DNA of 34,218 bases. Source: Vitrella brassicaformis. Lineage: Eukaryota > Sar > Vitrellaceae. Below the pieces are notes generated by a model. It saw only the letters and a list, made by a program, of their open reading frames with translations, was not told the origin of the DNA and ran no database searches. The stretch covers positions 37,201 through 71,418 of the forward strand of contig CDMY01000449.1 of assembly GCA_001179505.1 (NCBI GenBank), read 5' to 3'. Of the stretch, positions 9,970-24,133 are shown in pieces. Every line of letters starts with the position of its first letter. Positions within the stretch are counted from its first letter, which is position 1. The position numbers and the translations under genes were made by a program.

Positions 9970-12900
9970 CAGACGATGACGGGGCCCTTGCAACGTGCCG
10001 TTCTTGCTGTGCTGTTCCGTCAGGACAAGGGTGGCGTCGTGTGTGGTGATGGGACCAAGAGCCCGGCGTCGCGTGAGGTGCGCGCAGGGCCGTCTGACCA
10101 GCTGACGATGGAGCTGAAGGGCACCAGTGACACTGCTGGACCGGCGAGCACCCATGATGCTCCCCTGGCCCCTTTAGTGGTACGAGAGGCCCAGGGCTGT
10201 CAAGAAAGCACCATGCCTGCATTGCATGTCACCCTTGTCTGTGGCCGTGTTCTTTGCAGGTGTGCGAGACCCTTTTCCTCGACATAGCGGCAGGGATGGA
10301 GGACAAGCGGATGCAGATCAGCCAAGGAGCAGCTCCAACCCATCTGAGTCGCCCCATCACGATGACCGTGGTAGGGTACGACCGCGAGCCGCCCGCCGTG
10401 GACTTCATTACTGCCATAAGATACATTGTGCCGCCGAGGGCCACGGTCAAAGCTGGTGAGAGAGAGGAACGAATGGAGGATTGCACTCGGGGCATCTGTA
10501 GGTTTGGATGTGTATGTTGTCTGGCAGGTGCATGTGACCAGTGGGGTACGGGCAAGCTGGGCTTCCTCATGTATCCCTTGCACCAGATCGACGGCGACGC
10601 GTCCCTCCACACGGCAATTGACGGGAAGCTGCCGAAGGATCATTTGCTGATCAACGTCAACCTGAGCCCTCCTCGCCCACGTGTCACCGGCGCTCATGGC
10701 CATTTTCCCGCCAGTCGCCCTCAGGTGAGAAGCGTGTGACGCCACACACAGCTGTGAATGAGTGTTTATTGTCTTTCTGCAGTCACACAGCAAGCCCGAT
10801 CTCACCCTGTGCGGCAAGAGTGTGCCGACAGGTATCCCATCTGACAAGGGCCAGGGCCCCAGTGCAGGCGGTGGACCATCGGCGAAACACAGACATGGCC
10901 ACACACCCATCCCACAGACGTAAGCCGGCAACACCACCACTGACGCCATGTTGACCAAAGGACATGGCAATCCTTTCTCTTCTCTCTTCAGTGCAGTACT
11001 CGTTCAGACCGCTTCCCACGGTGGATGTCCGCTCATGCAGATGTCTCGCAAGACAGCTCCTGCCCTACAGGCTCAGCAGACAAACGACCCACAGCCGGGT
11101 GAGTTGGCAGGGCAGACGAGAGGATGAATGACTGACACATGCGCTGTACGTTGTGACGATGCAGGTGCGTCAGAGGAGCTCATGCGGCTGGTTGTGACCA
11201 GCACAGCGGCAGGCTTCGGACAGCACTGGCTTGTGACGCGTCGAGACGTCACGGCCGATGAGCTGAAGGCGTCGCTGTGTCAAAAGATCGGCCTCGCTGC
11301 CAGCCAAATCAGTGTCGTCGTCAAGCCGGCCAATATGGTGCTGGAGGGCTGCAAAGGCCTGCGGTCGTGCGGCATTGCTCATGATAGCCAACTCGTCATC
11401 GGTAGTCTAAGAGAGACAGCAAGACAGTGGTCCTTCTTAACGCGTTGTGCCTCCATGTTGTGTATATCAATCTCCCGGAAGTGCCCACGTTGAGAGCGGC
11501 TGCCAGGGACGACAACCGGCAGGTGAGCAATGGCTGCATGCAATGGACAGGCGAGAAAACTCCTGTGTGTGAATGCGTTTTGGCCAACGCAGGCCCCGAA
11601 CCAGAGCGTCTCGGCCTCAGCGGCCCCTGGTCCAGCGTCTAGTGTCGATTCCCAAGTCCGAGGCCAGGGCGTGGCAGAGGGCGCCGAGCAATCGCGTCAA
11701 CACGAGCTGCACGTGAATCAGATCGATAGTGCGCCACGTGAGGAAGGCAGAGGCGGCCGTCCCGACGCATTTCCAGTGTCGATGTGTGTGTGTGTGCATT
11801 CCAGCCTCTGATCGCATGCTGGTGTTTCTTGCCGAGGAGCTCACGGCGGGCGACTCGTTGCCGGACGGGCGCAGGCGTTGGGCTGATGTCCATGGCGGCA
11901 AGCGACTCGCTGTCCCCCCGAGACACCAAACATGTGTCATCTGTGGATGTAACGACCAGACTTGCCACAAGCAGATGGATATCAGCTTGCCACAACCAGA
12001 TGGATATTTCCTGTGTGTGTGTGTGTGTGTGTGCGTGCGGCTACCAGGGGCGTTGAACGCCTTCGAGGCGAACCCGGGTCTCAGATACGAGGATGCCACG
12101 TCCGAATACCTCGTGAGCTGACAAGGGAAAGGAAGGCAGCTCCTTGAGTGATCTGTGGCTGGTTGTGTGCAGGTCATCTCAAACTGTAACACACCGGCGC
12201 ACACAAGACAATGATGGATGGATGGATGGATTCCATTAATCAGGTCCGTGCTCGGTCGTCCTGCATTTGAGCTGCCTGCGGCGACTCGTCGAAAACAAGC
12301 GGCTCGAGGAGGTTCAGGCAGAGAACCGTCTGGGGCAGGTCAGAGAGCAGCCAGTCGCACCTACACATGCGCTCGCAATTCTCGACTGTGTGTGTGTGTG
12401 TGTGTGTGTGTGTGCCCTTTGCTTGCCAGGAAGTGAACCGTGCCAAGGCTTCAGATGCCGAACAGAACAACACGACCATCGATGAGATTCTCAAGGAGGT
12501 GAGTCTATGTCGGTGAGGGCACGGAAGAACACAATCATTGCAGGGCGTCTTCCGTGTCACACACAGGATTCGCGGTACTCGGCTGTGCCCATCCCCTCCC
12601 AAAGCTGCGCTGCCAAGATGCAATGTCTATTCAATTGCCCAGGGTGAATTGTTCCAGCAATGGATCCATCAACTTGTCTGTCTTGTTGTTCTTGTTGTTG
12701 TTGTTATTGTCGTCGTCTGTTTGTTTCCGCAGGGAGCAGTCGGTGGTCCAGCTCTGTCAGTCGGTCGGTCGCCGAAACACACAAGCACTGCACACACAGA
12801 CAGGCAGCCACACACCTACATCGAGTGAGTGCATTGCTGTCCCCCCGCAGCTCTACACCCCGACCAACAAAAACCTTCTCGCCCTGGAGTGCCGTGAGCT

Positions 12901-14180
12901 GAAGCTGTCCGACCTCATCCCCGACACACTTCACCATCTGGCCAAGACGTGTGAGGAAATACGCCACGACCTGCGGGCGAGACAAGAGACAGTGCAGCTG
13001 AATGAGGAAGCCCTGGCGATGGCAGAGCGAGGTACGCCACACACACACAGAGAAAAGGGACTGCATTTGTCTCTGTGTTTTGCATGCAGCCGACGCTCTG
13101 AGGGTTTTCGATATTGGTACGGTTCAATCCACCGTGACAGAGAGAGGGACGCTGCTTTGTCTGCAGGCGACTGGAATGCCGAGACGATGGTCTATTCAAG
13201 TGTCCCGGCAGGGCTACCCGGCAGACAGGTACGGGCTCACGGCATTGTCGTACACTCACTCACTCACCATCTGTTTCTGCCAACCTGTTTCGTTGTCGGT
13301 CCTTGCAGATCGTAGACCGAAAGGTTCTCATTTTCCCCAGCACATACGCCAGCATCGAGTCGATCGAGTGCTGTCACCCAGGTACAAGGCCAGAAAGAAC
13401 ACACACAAATGTGTATCAGTACGTGTCTCACTGTACGGTACACTGATGGTCATCAATCGATGCATTGGTGGTGTGGCCAGGTTGTTCCAACCCCGCAGTT
13501 GTCTTCTGCTGCGGCGAAGTGCACGCGAAGCCACCACACATGCCTGTCGAGGTACGGCACATCCAGGCAATGCGCTCACAATCGATGGGGATGCGCATTT
13601 TTGATAGGAGTACGACGCCATCGCCGCCAAGCCCACCTACAAAACTGGTGAAACACAAGGAAAACAGGTGCAGGCAGGCGGCCAGAAATCGTTGTGGTCT
13701 CAGGTCATTGTGTGGAGCACTCTGGTCTGGCTGATGTGCCCGGCAACAACAGTGTCCTACGCTTCTGGCTGCTTCCAGAGACCAACCGCGCTACCATGGT
13801 CAGCGCGAGGAATGACAGATACTTGATGGAGAGCCTTTCTCTTTCCGATTCAGTGGTATTGTCCTTCTTGTCGCGCCGACGCTGAGTCGTTCCCCCATGA
13901 CGACTGCTGCACAGACTGTGGCGTCAATCGCGGTAACATGATAATGACCTACACATCCCGTCTCTTGTCTTGACTGGCTCTTGGGCAGATGAGGAGAGCG
14001 TCTATCTTGCATGCGACACCACGGGTATCCTAAGATACACATATAGAAGCAAGAGACACAAGATGTGGGCTGCGAATGTGTCATCTGTGTGTCTGAGAAC
14101 CAGGCTGCAGCGGCACAATTATGTGCAGGTCAGCCACCAACCCACACACACACTCTGGTTCCCACACCACCCCTCTCTCA

Positions 14181-14217
<37 letters not shown>

Positions 14218-17200
14218 TGTGTCTCGCTCGCTAGTCACGAAGGGGTTGGAAGGAGGAAGTGCGACCAAGTGAGAGAGAGCCCTGTGGCTGACACAAGGCT
14301 GCTGCGCTTCTGTGTCTCACGCCTGATCAGTGCGTCCGCCAAGATCCTCAGCGCAGGAGGGGAGATGAGGATCCCCTGTGGAAGTAGGGAGGGGTATGGG
14401 AACGCACCCAGCAATCTCTCTGCACCGTCTTGTGTGGCTCTCTGTTAATGCAGGGACAGGAAAGAGAGAATGACAGGACAAATGCATACAAGTGACGGGC
14501 TCTACATATTGATCTGTGTCGCATTTGTGCGTCAGGGACTGCATTGTCTGTGGCGAGCCGCTGACGGGGCCTGACTTCGGTGAGACACTGAGCTGGTTCT
14601 TCCATCGATTATGTGCATGCCGCCCACCTTTGTGTGCAGTCCACTTCAATACTCTCGCCCCAGGGTGCCAATACAACCCAGAGGAGGGCAACAATCGCTA
14701 TGAGGGTACCCAAGCAGACAGAGACACAGCACTGGAATCACATTCTGACTTTCTGTCTGTCGTCTTTGTTCAGTAAGTGGCTACTTTAAACCAGCGGAGG
14801 CTGCATATTATCCCCCTTTCTCTTTCAGACGCTGTGGATGTTCGCGCATGCACCCACAGACGGCAGTCCGTCATGGTATGATACACACACGGCATGACAC
14901 GTAGGGGAATAGCTGTGTCACCTGTCGATCTACTGTCCATTCAGTTTGGAGAAGTGGTTGAGCCACCTGCGGTGAGGCTCGGCTCGGCGCTTCGCGCCTC
15001 ACCTTCGCAATGTTTGTTTTGTTTTTGTTGTGAGGCCTGGCGAAAATCGAGGTCTTGGGCCATTCTGCCGCTCATGCAACAAGCACCACGCGGTGACCAA
15101 CTTGCAAAAACGCAGCAAACACACACAGCCACACAGCAGTCCACCTCCTTTGGCTGTGTGGCTCGCCTTCGCAATTGCCTCTTGCAGATGTGTTTCTGGC
15201 AGTACCCACCCTGGGTAAGGTGAAGTCGCACATACACACACACACACACATACATGACTGCCGCATACACGCATTTGCTGCGTCTGATGTGTGTGCAGCC
15301 GCCACAGAAGACGGACTTTGCAAACGGTTCCAGCATCATCACGACAGAGGCTTGATAGTCGCAGCCCCATATCTTCCCTGCTCGTCAATGCAGACTCACT
15401 CGTGCAACCTGGACGCAAAGGCAACGACACGGGCGGAGTGGGGGGCGACTCCAGTGCCTTGGGGAGCATCTCACACCACTGCGGCTCTGCGTGTGTGTGT
15501 GTGGGGTGTGTGTGTGCAGGCAATGAGCTGCGCAAGCAACAACTCGCCGTGAGCGCATACCAGCCCATACAGCTTTTTGAGCACCGCCTTTTGTCTTCAG
15601 GCCCTCGAGCTGGCAGGGACGTCATTGTGGCCGGTCAGCAAGAGAAAGAACACACACTCCTCAACATGCAATGCCCCCACCCCTGTCTATTCCTTGCCTA
15701 TGTGTGCAGCTGACTTCAGGTGGGGCTGGCGACGGATAGCACTCAACCATTTGTTTGTCTCATCCATCCTGTCAATGAACAGAGAGCGAGTGGCCGGCTT
15801 ACGTCGCGGATCAGAGGCAGCGCGAGAGGGAGGACAAGAAGGCCGACAAGCGCCGCAAGGCAGGGCAGAAAAGACAGAAAGAGCGCAGTGCCGACGCAAC
15901 GGACAACGGCTGTGAGGTCAACTCTGAGGCGGACGGTAACAAGGCCTTTGCAGTCTGTCTCCAGGTGCGCTTTGACATGTGTCTTCTCTGGACTGTTTGC
16001 TTTTCTGGACAGGTAGAAGGAGGAAGGGTAAGCAAAGTGGCGCACGCAGGTGGTGCGATTGATTGCTCTTTTCGTGGCAGCAGCACCAAGCGACGATGAC
16101 ATGGAGTTGGATGCGGCAGACGAAGACGACGACAATGGCAGCGAAGCTGAAAGCCAGGTGTGCCTATCATTTCTCTAGGCACTGATATGTTTGAGTCGAT
16201 GTGTGGTTTTACCCTTCGCTCGGGTCAGGACGAGAGCCGTGCGTCGCGTGGTAGTCGCGTAAATGACGGCGACAAGACCTGCAGCCACCCTCTCCGTCTT
16301 GCGCTGTGTACAGGCAAACACAAGACGCACGAGGCCGCCAAGAAGGAGAAGAGGAAAAAACGTAAGACGACTCATCATCCCTACTAATCTCTTCTGGGCG
16401 TTCTGCGGTCGTGTCGCTCCCCGTCAGGCAACGACGCCCAGACCAGGGACGCAGCATCCGACTTCAGCCGTGCAAGAGCGAATGACGATGCCATGGCAGA
16501 CGATCATCGTGAAGGAGACGGCGAGCAAGAGCTAGAACAGGTGCGTCGCGTCGTGGCCAGGTAGACTCATGTCTTTTGTACTTGGCTTGTGTGCAGCTCC
16601 ACGATGATGACGGCGAAGGGCAGGGCAGTGGCGTGTCGGGTGCCGACAACGACGGCGGTGACCAGCCCAGTCGGCAGGCACGCTCTGGACCGCCAGAGGG
16701 GCACGTGTCGGGCCGTCCCGAGCTCGTCAAGAGAGCCACGCGCGTATGTGCACCATGTGTATGGCCACTATCGCTGCGTCTATGTGAGTTGTCTGACTGA
16801 TGTCAGGTCATGAGTTCCGGCTTCTCCTCGCTGATGGTTGAGCCCGAGTAAGGAGCGCAGAGCCAACGATGCTGTCAAGTGGATGCAGTAGTACGCTACT
16901 CCGTTCTTGTCTGCAGGTCTCCGTTTTCTCACTTCCAACCTTTCTGGACTTCGGAGGACCTCTCTAATGTCATGTACTTCGGAGTGAAGAAGGTAAAAGT
17001 CAGCTGAAGCCACGAGAGAACATGTCACCACGACGGCTCATGGCACTTGCTCTCGTGACCGTCTCAGATTCTTCTCGACGATATTCCCAACCGTCTGCAG
17101 AATTTGAGCAGGGAATTCTCAAAACGTAAGCAAGCAAGCAAACAAGGGAGGGAGGGAGGGAGGGAGGGAGGGCGGATGAGAGTTGCATGTCAAAACTGCC

Positions 17201-20200
17201 TTGTTTAGTGGTGGACGAGTTAGCCATGTGTGAGAGGATCAAAGATCGGCAAGAGCGAGAGCGGACCAGGACGGGCGTAGACCGGTACGGTGGATCCCTA
17301 CATGCCTCGCACGCACACGAGACAGACGACATACTTGTTCGCACACAGGAAGCTGCAGGAGCTCGGCGAGCAACTGGCAAGAGCTATAAAGCGACAAACG
17401 AAGTCTCAAGCTAAGGTAAGTGACGGGAGGGGCAATTGTGTGCATCTGGCATTGCTGACGTCACTGTATTTCTCATTGGCTTGGGTCAGGAGGAGGGCCG
17501 CGTGCGGATCGATGAGTTGGTGGGAGAGGTCAGCCTGGACGATTCAACCTTCACCACAGACTTCGAACTCCCCAAGAAAGAGTTGCGCCCGCAGGTACAC
17601 GTGACACATATGTCTCATCCATCCATCCGATTTGGATGGGGAGTCCAACACACACACATACACATGCACACACACGGAGACCACACATACACATGCACAT
17701 GCACGGAGACCACACACAGACACAGACATCAATCACGAACCCCCTTCTCTCCCTCTGGACATCTCTCTGCGTGCCGTTCGTTCGTTGTGCGTGCGCGTTC
17801 GTTGTGCCTGCAGGTGCGCTGAGACACATTGTATTGGGAGGGGGGCAGGCTGTTTGTCGTTGTCAGGACTCGCTGAGATCGGCTTGCGTCGAAGAGCTGG
17901 CCTTGTTGCTGGATAGGTTCCATCGTCAGCAGCTCCCGGACGACGATCCAGCGGCTGTGTCGGAGAAGCGCGAGTAAGACTGCTTGGCATGCGAATGCAC
18001 TCATAAATGTCCCATTCATGTATGTATGTATGCATGTAGGCTGTATGGCGCACAGTTCGCAACCCCACGAAGAAACAAGGCTGCGTCTGATCGTGACGAG
18101 CGAGATATGAGATGGTACGTATGTCAGACACACTCGTGCACCACACACACGTTCATTCATGCCGTGTGCGAACAGGTTGCTCGAGTTCATCCTCAACGAG
18201 GACGAGCAGGCCCGCGCCAAGCATGACGGCTGGCAGAGCGGCACACTGAGCTATGTACGCAGACACAACACAACGAACACCATCTGGACCGATGCGTGAC
18301 TTTTTGCACCAAACAGATCATCTGGTGGCTCTCGTCGGGCAGATGCATTGGTGGGCGCCTGTCGTTTTCGCATACAAAGCACCTTGTGTGTGTGTCTGCA
18401 TTGTGCCTTGCCCGCCGCCGTGTGTGAATGTGTACCGCAGCTGCGATATGTTTCCTGGATCAAGCCTTGGCCCAGCTCATTCAGGTGCGGTGATATTTGC
18501 CTTGGCCCCATTCAAAGCACAGATTGGCTGTCTCTCTCTCTGTGCTTGGTTGGTTGGTGGGTTGATGGGTTTGTTGTTCAGGAGGGTGAGCCTGCGTCCG
18601 AGAGGGCGAACGAGTCGACCCCAAGTCTCGCCTGGAGGCTCATATCCATCGTAAGCCAGCCAGCTGACAGCCGCACCCCTTCTCACTGTGTCTTGACGAT
18701 CACATCTACCTTTCCCTTCCCACGCACAGGTGCTGGACTCGGCCACCGTAGACGAACGAAGTCAGCAGCTCCCAAGTTTGCACGAGACGGTACCAGAGAC
18801 ACGCGTGCACACTGTGGGGCTGACAGCTGTGTTTGTATGTGGTGCTGTGGGGGCCCTCAGGAGCTGAGAGACATCCGCAAGTTCCGGAAAGTCTTGTTGC
18901 GATGCTACCAGGTGACATGCTGGTGGAAAGAGACGGACGAAGGAAGCTGCGTCTTTTCATGTGATCCTCAGCAAACTGAGGCGCTGTGCTATCGATGTGG
19001 CAAAGACATCGCCAGGTACCCGAAGCTACATCACACACGAGACGCTTCGCATCCGTGTGTGGATCTCTCTGGGTGTGTCTGGTGCATACGTGCAGCCACC
19101 CTGAGCAGAGCGGAGAAGGTGAGACTTGCCGACCGGTACATGGCGGACTTGTCCTCTGTGTGTGCCTCCACAGGAGTTGGTATCCCTAGGACCAAGAAAT
19201 GCCCATTACCGAGTGAATCCTTCTGTGACGGCATCGACAAGGTACATGAATGACACGCGCCTCACACGCAAATCCGCTTGGCACGTATGTATCGGAAACC
19301 AGGCGAGACTGCGGCATCTGGTGTACAAGCGGATCCAGGACTACAGAGAGCTGAAGGTGCCTTGGTTGTGATTTCACCTGCTGTTTACCTTTCGGTCTCT
19401 GACGTGTCTCTCTTTTGTCATTTTGCGTCTTTGCCTGTGACAGTCGTTGCTCGAGCTGATGCCCAACATAGGTGCGCGATGGTGGCATCAGTGGGAGCGC
19501 ACACACATTGGCATGTGCTTGGCATTCGCTCTCTCTGTCACACACAGATCTGATCCGAGCTGCGCTGCCGCTGAGGGCGTGGGCCGACCAGAAGGTGCCG
19601 CTGCTGGTGTACCTCCAGTAAGTGGCACGTGAGTCGACAGTAGATAGTTGATTGGCTTGTGTCTTATCCAAGGCACACGATGTTCGAGACGTGGCGATGT
19701 GAGCCAGGGGCGACGGCTCTCGGCCGTGGTGTCAAGGTGTGCGGGTAAGACTGACGAAAGGGCTCATGGCGTGGGATGAGTCGTGTGTTTGTGTGCAGGA
19801 AGCATGTCTTCGACACGTTCGGTGGCGGCGATTTTCAGGTCACAGCTCACACACACATTCACTCATGGCCACAGACATTTGCCGCGTCGTGCAGATGGAT
19901 TACGAGGGCATTCATGTCCAGAAGGCAAGAAGGAAAGAAAAAGAAAGACAGACAGACAGACAGACAGAGACACAGTGCACTGCGAGTGCACGTGAGTTAC
20001 TCAGAGACACACAGAGACGGGCACAGTAACGCACCTTTTCCGTCTCAATTAATTTTTACATGGAATCCCTCTTCAGGCACACCTGCAGGTCGACATCTTA
20101 CACTCTCATCTATGGCCATCCATCCATCGATTTATCCATCTGCAAACCAACCACACGCGACGTTTCCTTGTTTCTTGTTCCAGGAGGCAGACACCAACGC

Positions 20201-23200
20201 ATACGTCAACAGCATCATCAACCTGATCAAAGTCGCAAACAACAAGTTCGAGGGCCTCAACCAGGTAAAGAAAGGAAGCTGATCAGGTAGAGTGACACCA
20301 TCAATATCACACTTCAATCCCCCTCCCTGTGTGGGTACGGATGTACATGTATTAGGTCTACAATGAAAGCGTCTCACCGCTTTCGGCCGAAACCCTCCAG
20401 CGTTTTGCCGGTACTGCACAGACATCGTCTTGTAGCCATGGTGCACCTGTCGGTCTGTCTGTCTGTCTGTCTGTCAGGGATGGCATGGCTTGTTCGAAGC
20501 AGCAGTGAGCAGCCCACACTCGACTTCGCTGCTCTGGCTGGTGGCGACGTCCGCATTCGGACACTCCTCCAGAGCTTCGCACGAGTACCAAACACGCGAT
20601 GTTTCCTTTTCTCCGTACACACACAAAGTCAGTGTGGTTTGTGTGCGTGTGTGTGTGTGTGTGTGTGCTGTCGGACTCAGCTGTGTGACGCGCGGACAAG
20701 AGACCTGTACTTCGGCATACTCATCGCTAAGATTTCGGTATCCTTGATCCACATCCAAACCACTGCATGGACATGTGTGTCGTCTGCTTTACAGGAGGCT
20801 CGGTTCGGGGAGAGCGGCAGGAAGATCTTCACAGAAAGTCCTGTCCACCCAAGATCCAAACGGAATCTTGGGAATGAGGACGACTGCCCGACTCTCACAG
20901 CTCTTGCAGAATTTGTGTAAGTGGCTGCGACGTGATACGTGACGCGTGAGCTGTTGTGTCGTGCTGTGACAGGAATGAGGCCCAGCAGCACGTCAGCAAG
21001 GACCTCTTTGGCGTGAGTGGCGAGCAGCATTCGACCCATGCTATGAGAAGTAAGTCGTCAAGAACTCTCGACCAAGCTGAGCACACACAGCACACACAGC
21101 ACACAATGGTCATATGCGGGCGGCTTTTGTGTCTCTTGCCCATACCCTGAACAAAAGTGCGTTTGATGAGGTGAGCGGAGCACACGACCATCCATATGCA
21201 CGTCCTTGGATGATGCACGTTGTCTTCTCCTCCTTCTAGGATTCGCGACAAGATGTTCACGTTCAGTCGCATTCCCATACTTAGGTTTGCGCCCATCGGG
21301 GCGGACGCGCCGGGCATCAGAACTGGCGTGGACGCGCTGGATGCGTTGAAGCAACTAGTCAGACACGACAAGCTTTTCCGCGGGTACAACTTTACAAGGG
21401 AGACGAGAACAAACAAAGAGATGACACCCATCCGCACGAACATCGTACCGTACTATCTGCTGCACTTTGCCTTGCAGGATTCTGAAGTTGGTGTTCGACA
21501 GCTCGGCTGAGTCGTATCCGCCCTCGAGAGACGTCGACGGTGACCATTCACACTTTCAGGCTGCTCGTTTGCCTTTCACGTCTGTCTGCCTGTCTGCCTG
21601 CCTGTCTGTCTGTCTGTCTGTCTAGCTGAGAAGCGGCGAAACGGCGCAACGGCGAATCAGAAGCCGGTGAGAGGGGTGGATTGCCATGGCATCTCCTTGT
21701 TTCTTCGTTTGATTGTGATGGTACTCTGCAGTTTCCGATGTATCGCTTTTCCGAGGATGGACTCCTCATGTGCCTGAAGCGCATGCTGGGGCTGAGTGAG
21801 GATTTGTCCTTCCGCTTTCGGTTCCTAGGTGAGTGGGTCCGAGGGGAGCTTAACCACACACAAGCCCCGTCCTTTCAATTCTCTATCGTGGCAGACTCGG
21901 ACAGCTGCATGGAGTACTGGAAGATCCTCCAGCAGCAGGTAGCAAATGAATGCATCGCGTGTGTCTCAATTTGGAGAATGTGTGGATTGCCTGCATGTTG
22001 TGCCATCAGGACGACAAGCGCCCATTCATGTGAGTGGCCAGTGCCCACACGTGAGCCTGTAGCACCGTGGCATGTCTCCCATCGTCAGGTTCGGCCCCAT
22101 TCCGGGTTTCATCCGCGACATGACAGAGGTAAGCAGCCAGACAAAGGTCACAACATCGGGGACAAACACCTGTTGACTACATTCGTCAATTTCTTGCAGC
22201 CGGAGCTGTTGAAGTGCAACGAAAATGGCGTCGTAAGCCTCCCGCAGCGAGAGAGAGCGCTGCATCAAGAGACTTCAACTCAGTCCTCACTGATTTTGAT
22301 CCCTCAGGTCCAGTGGGACAAACCGGCCCCCAAAAACCGAGGCGGGAGATCAGGTAACGCTCTCGAGACTGTGTCCGACACTGCACACGGGGCTCACTTT
22401 ATGCTGTCTTGACGGGCATGCAGATGCGAGGGCTGCGGCCGCTGGCAAGAAACGAGCACGCAGCCAAGGTAAGGTGGCGGGCGGGGCGTCCACTGCAGCC
22501 TTTCCCTGGTGGTGGCGTTGCCGTTCAGCCCACTCCTCGACAGGGGAGCGAGAGCGAGAGGTCCGACAGCGGAGCGAGAGCGAGAGGCGGTATGAAAGGC
22601 GGAAGCAAGGCGGGGATTTGCCTTACGAGGTGACATTTCTCTTCGCCAAACAGGTCAGTACTGATGCCTACCACGCGCCGTTGACCAGTCGTGAGTGAGG
22701 CATGTGTTGCACCTTCACAGATGGCAAGTGCAGAGCGAGTGCTGTATCGCGCCGAGAGTTCGCGCCTCACTGCCGGTAGAGAGAAAGGACAGAGGAGGGA
22801 GGTGTGTCGCGTGTCGATGATGGGTTTTTTCGCTGTCCGTGTACTTCGTTTCAGAGAGGATGGGCTTCCTTCTCAGCTACGAGCCGCTTACCGTAAAAAG
22901 GGAAAGGGAGGGGTATCACCGTGCCCACGACAAGCCTCACGCGCCTTGCGTGTGTGCGTCTATGTACGGCATCATCAGGTGCACAAGGGCGCTTGGCGCG
23001 GGCACCAGGTGGGTGACGAATGCGAGAGAAGACGCGCCGTCTCAGTCTCACATGCCTGTGTGCTTGTTTTGTTTTTATGCTTATGCAGTATGTCGTCAAA
23101 CGGAAGAATGCCGGAAGCGGACGGCAGCAGATCGTGCACTCTGAGGCGATCACGACGCCTGCTGAGGTGAGCTTGGGCGTTGTGAAGGACAGCAAGAGTC

Positions 23201-23687
23201 TTTGACCACTTTGACCAGCTACGCTCGCTTCGCTCGCTACGCTCGCTACGCTGTCAGGTGAAGGAGCTGCCGGAGAGTCATTTTGACGACAAGGCGCTCC
23301 TGCTACTGGAGACGTAAGATGCGCAACAATGTGGAGGCCTCGCGTATGCACTTTCTTTGTCTGCACAGGTCATGCCAGACGGCTCTCAACGCATGTCTGC
23401 GAGTTGTGGGCATTGGCCCGGTTAGTGTTGTCGACACCGATGCGGCCGCCCCAGCTGCTGCTGCTGCTGGTGGTGCTGGTGAGGGTGCTGCTGGTGCAGG
23501 TGCTGCAGGTGCTGCAGACGATGTAGACATGGTGCCAGTCGTAGAGGCGGCCGCAGAGAATGGATCGGAGCAGCAGGATCATGGTGCGTGCAAGAATGGC
23601 ACTGTGACGATTAATGTGCATTGCTGCTCTCATTGTTGCTCTGTAGTCCCAGAGGGCGAGGGCGGCGGACAGGCAATGAGAGACTAG
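9264..23687 (+). CDS. Very long unrecognised protein with ubiquitin-like domain and zinc clusters
   Basis: From ATG 9264 to TAG 23685-23687, small exons (median about 20 codons) can be chained with matching phase into one frame of roughly 2400 residues in about 95 exons. Features in order: an Ala/Ser/Pro N-terminus; an exon at 11165-11401 with ubiquitin-like spacing (DELKASLCQKIGL, then MVLEGCKGLRSCGI, then DSQLVI); a CxC pair (CVICGC) at about 11938; a coiled coil at about 12270-13030; a B-box-like cluster (CCHPGCSNPAVVFCCGEVH, 13366-13535); a treble cluster (WYCPSCR, then CCTDCG, 13860-13930); ACDTTGC then KCDQC (14010-14270); DCIVCGEPL (about 14540); FCRSCNKHHAMC (about 15063-15190); acidic and K/R-rich linkers (15780-16740); a helical C-terminal half with a further CYRCGK pair (about 18990); and a polyalanine/acidic tail. 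I know no family with this order. Two genes cannot be excluded, since the junctions near 11402-11460, 14970-15030 and 15300-15520 are weak. It could be a second transposition protein. Confidence 0.6.
9938..9966. repeat. GA microsatellite in intron
   Basis: A run of about 14 GA units inside an early intron of the long gene. Confidence 0.85.
12387..12414. repeat. GT microsatellite in intron
   Basis: Fourteen TG units inside an intron of the long gene, just ahead of the exon starting GAAGTGAACCG. A second GT run lies at about 12010-12032 and a CT-then-GT run at about 14174-14222, both also intronic. Confidence 0.85.
17143..17172. repeat. GGGA microsatellite in intron
   Basis: About seven GGGA units within an intron of the long gene between exons ending SREFSK and starting LVDEL. 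Confidence 0.8.
19975..20045 (+). repeat. 71-base repeat, copy A (intron of long gene)
   Basis: This 71-base segment is matched without gaps by the reverse complement of 26630-26700, with 5 mismatches (about 93 %). It opens with a perfect palindrome, GTGCACT-GCG-AGTGCAC. It lies in the intron between the exon ending at about 19923 and the one starting at about 20185. Confidence 0.85.
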
Positions 23688-24133
23688 CCACGGTAGGTTT
23701 GACCGAAGGATATTTGCTCAAGTGAGTTGATTCTGATGCAGGTCCGTCGCAAGCCGAAGTGGTCGGTGGCATGCGCATGCAAGCGCGCTTAGCATCTATG
23801 GATTGTCCTTCTTGCTGGATGTGTGCGTTGAGACGTTGACGTAGATTGAGACACATTCGGTAGGTAGGTATCAATGGACCGATCCAGCTGCCTCAATCAT
23901 GCCACGATCATGACGCATCAAAGCCTCGCCACATGGGAAAGTGAAAAAATCGTCGCGTCTCGCATGAAACAGGCTGACTCACATGGCCATGGCGTCCCTC
24001 ACTTGTGCTCTCATCAGCAGCCCCTCACCACCCACGTCTTCGAAACAAGCAGTGCATGCGCCTGAGGGACACACACACACGCACGCACGCACGCACACAG
24101 AGAGAGAGAGAGGGAAGAGCGGATGGATGGCGC
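23688..24133. other. Convergent intergenic region without a gene
   Basis: The stop codons of the long gene (plus) and the transposase (minus) face each other across 446 bases. A CACG/GA microsatellite lies at about 24069-24112. The minus-strand frame across this stretch is better explained as 3' untranslated sequence, because the transposase reads to a stop at 24134 with correct phase. Confidence 0.5.
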
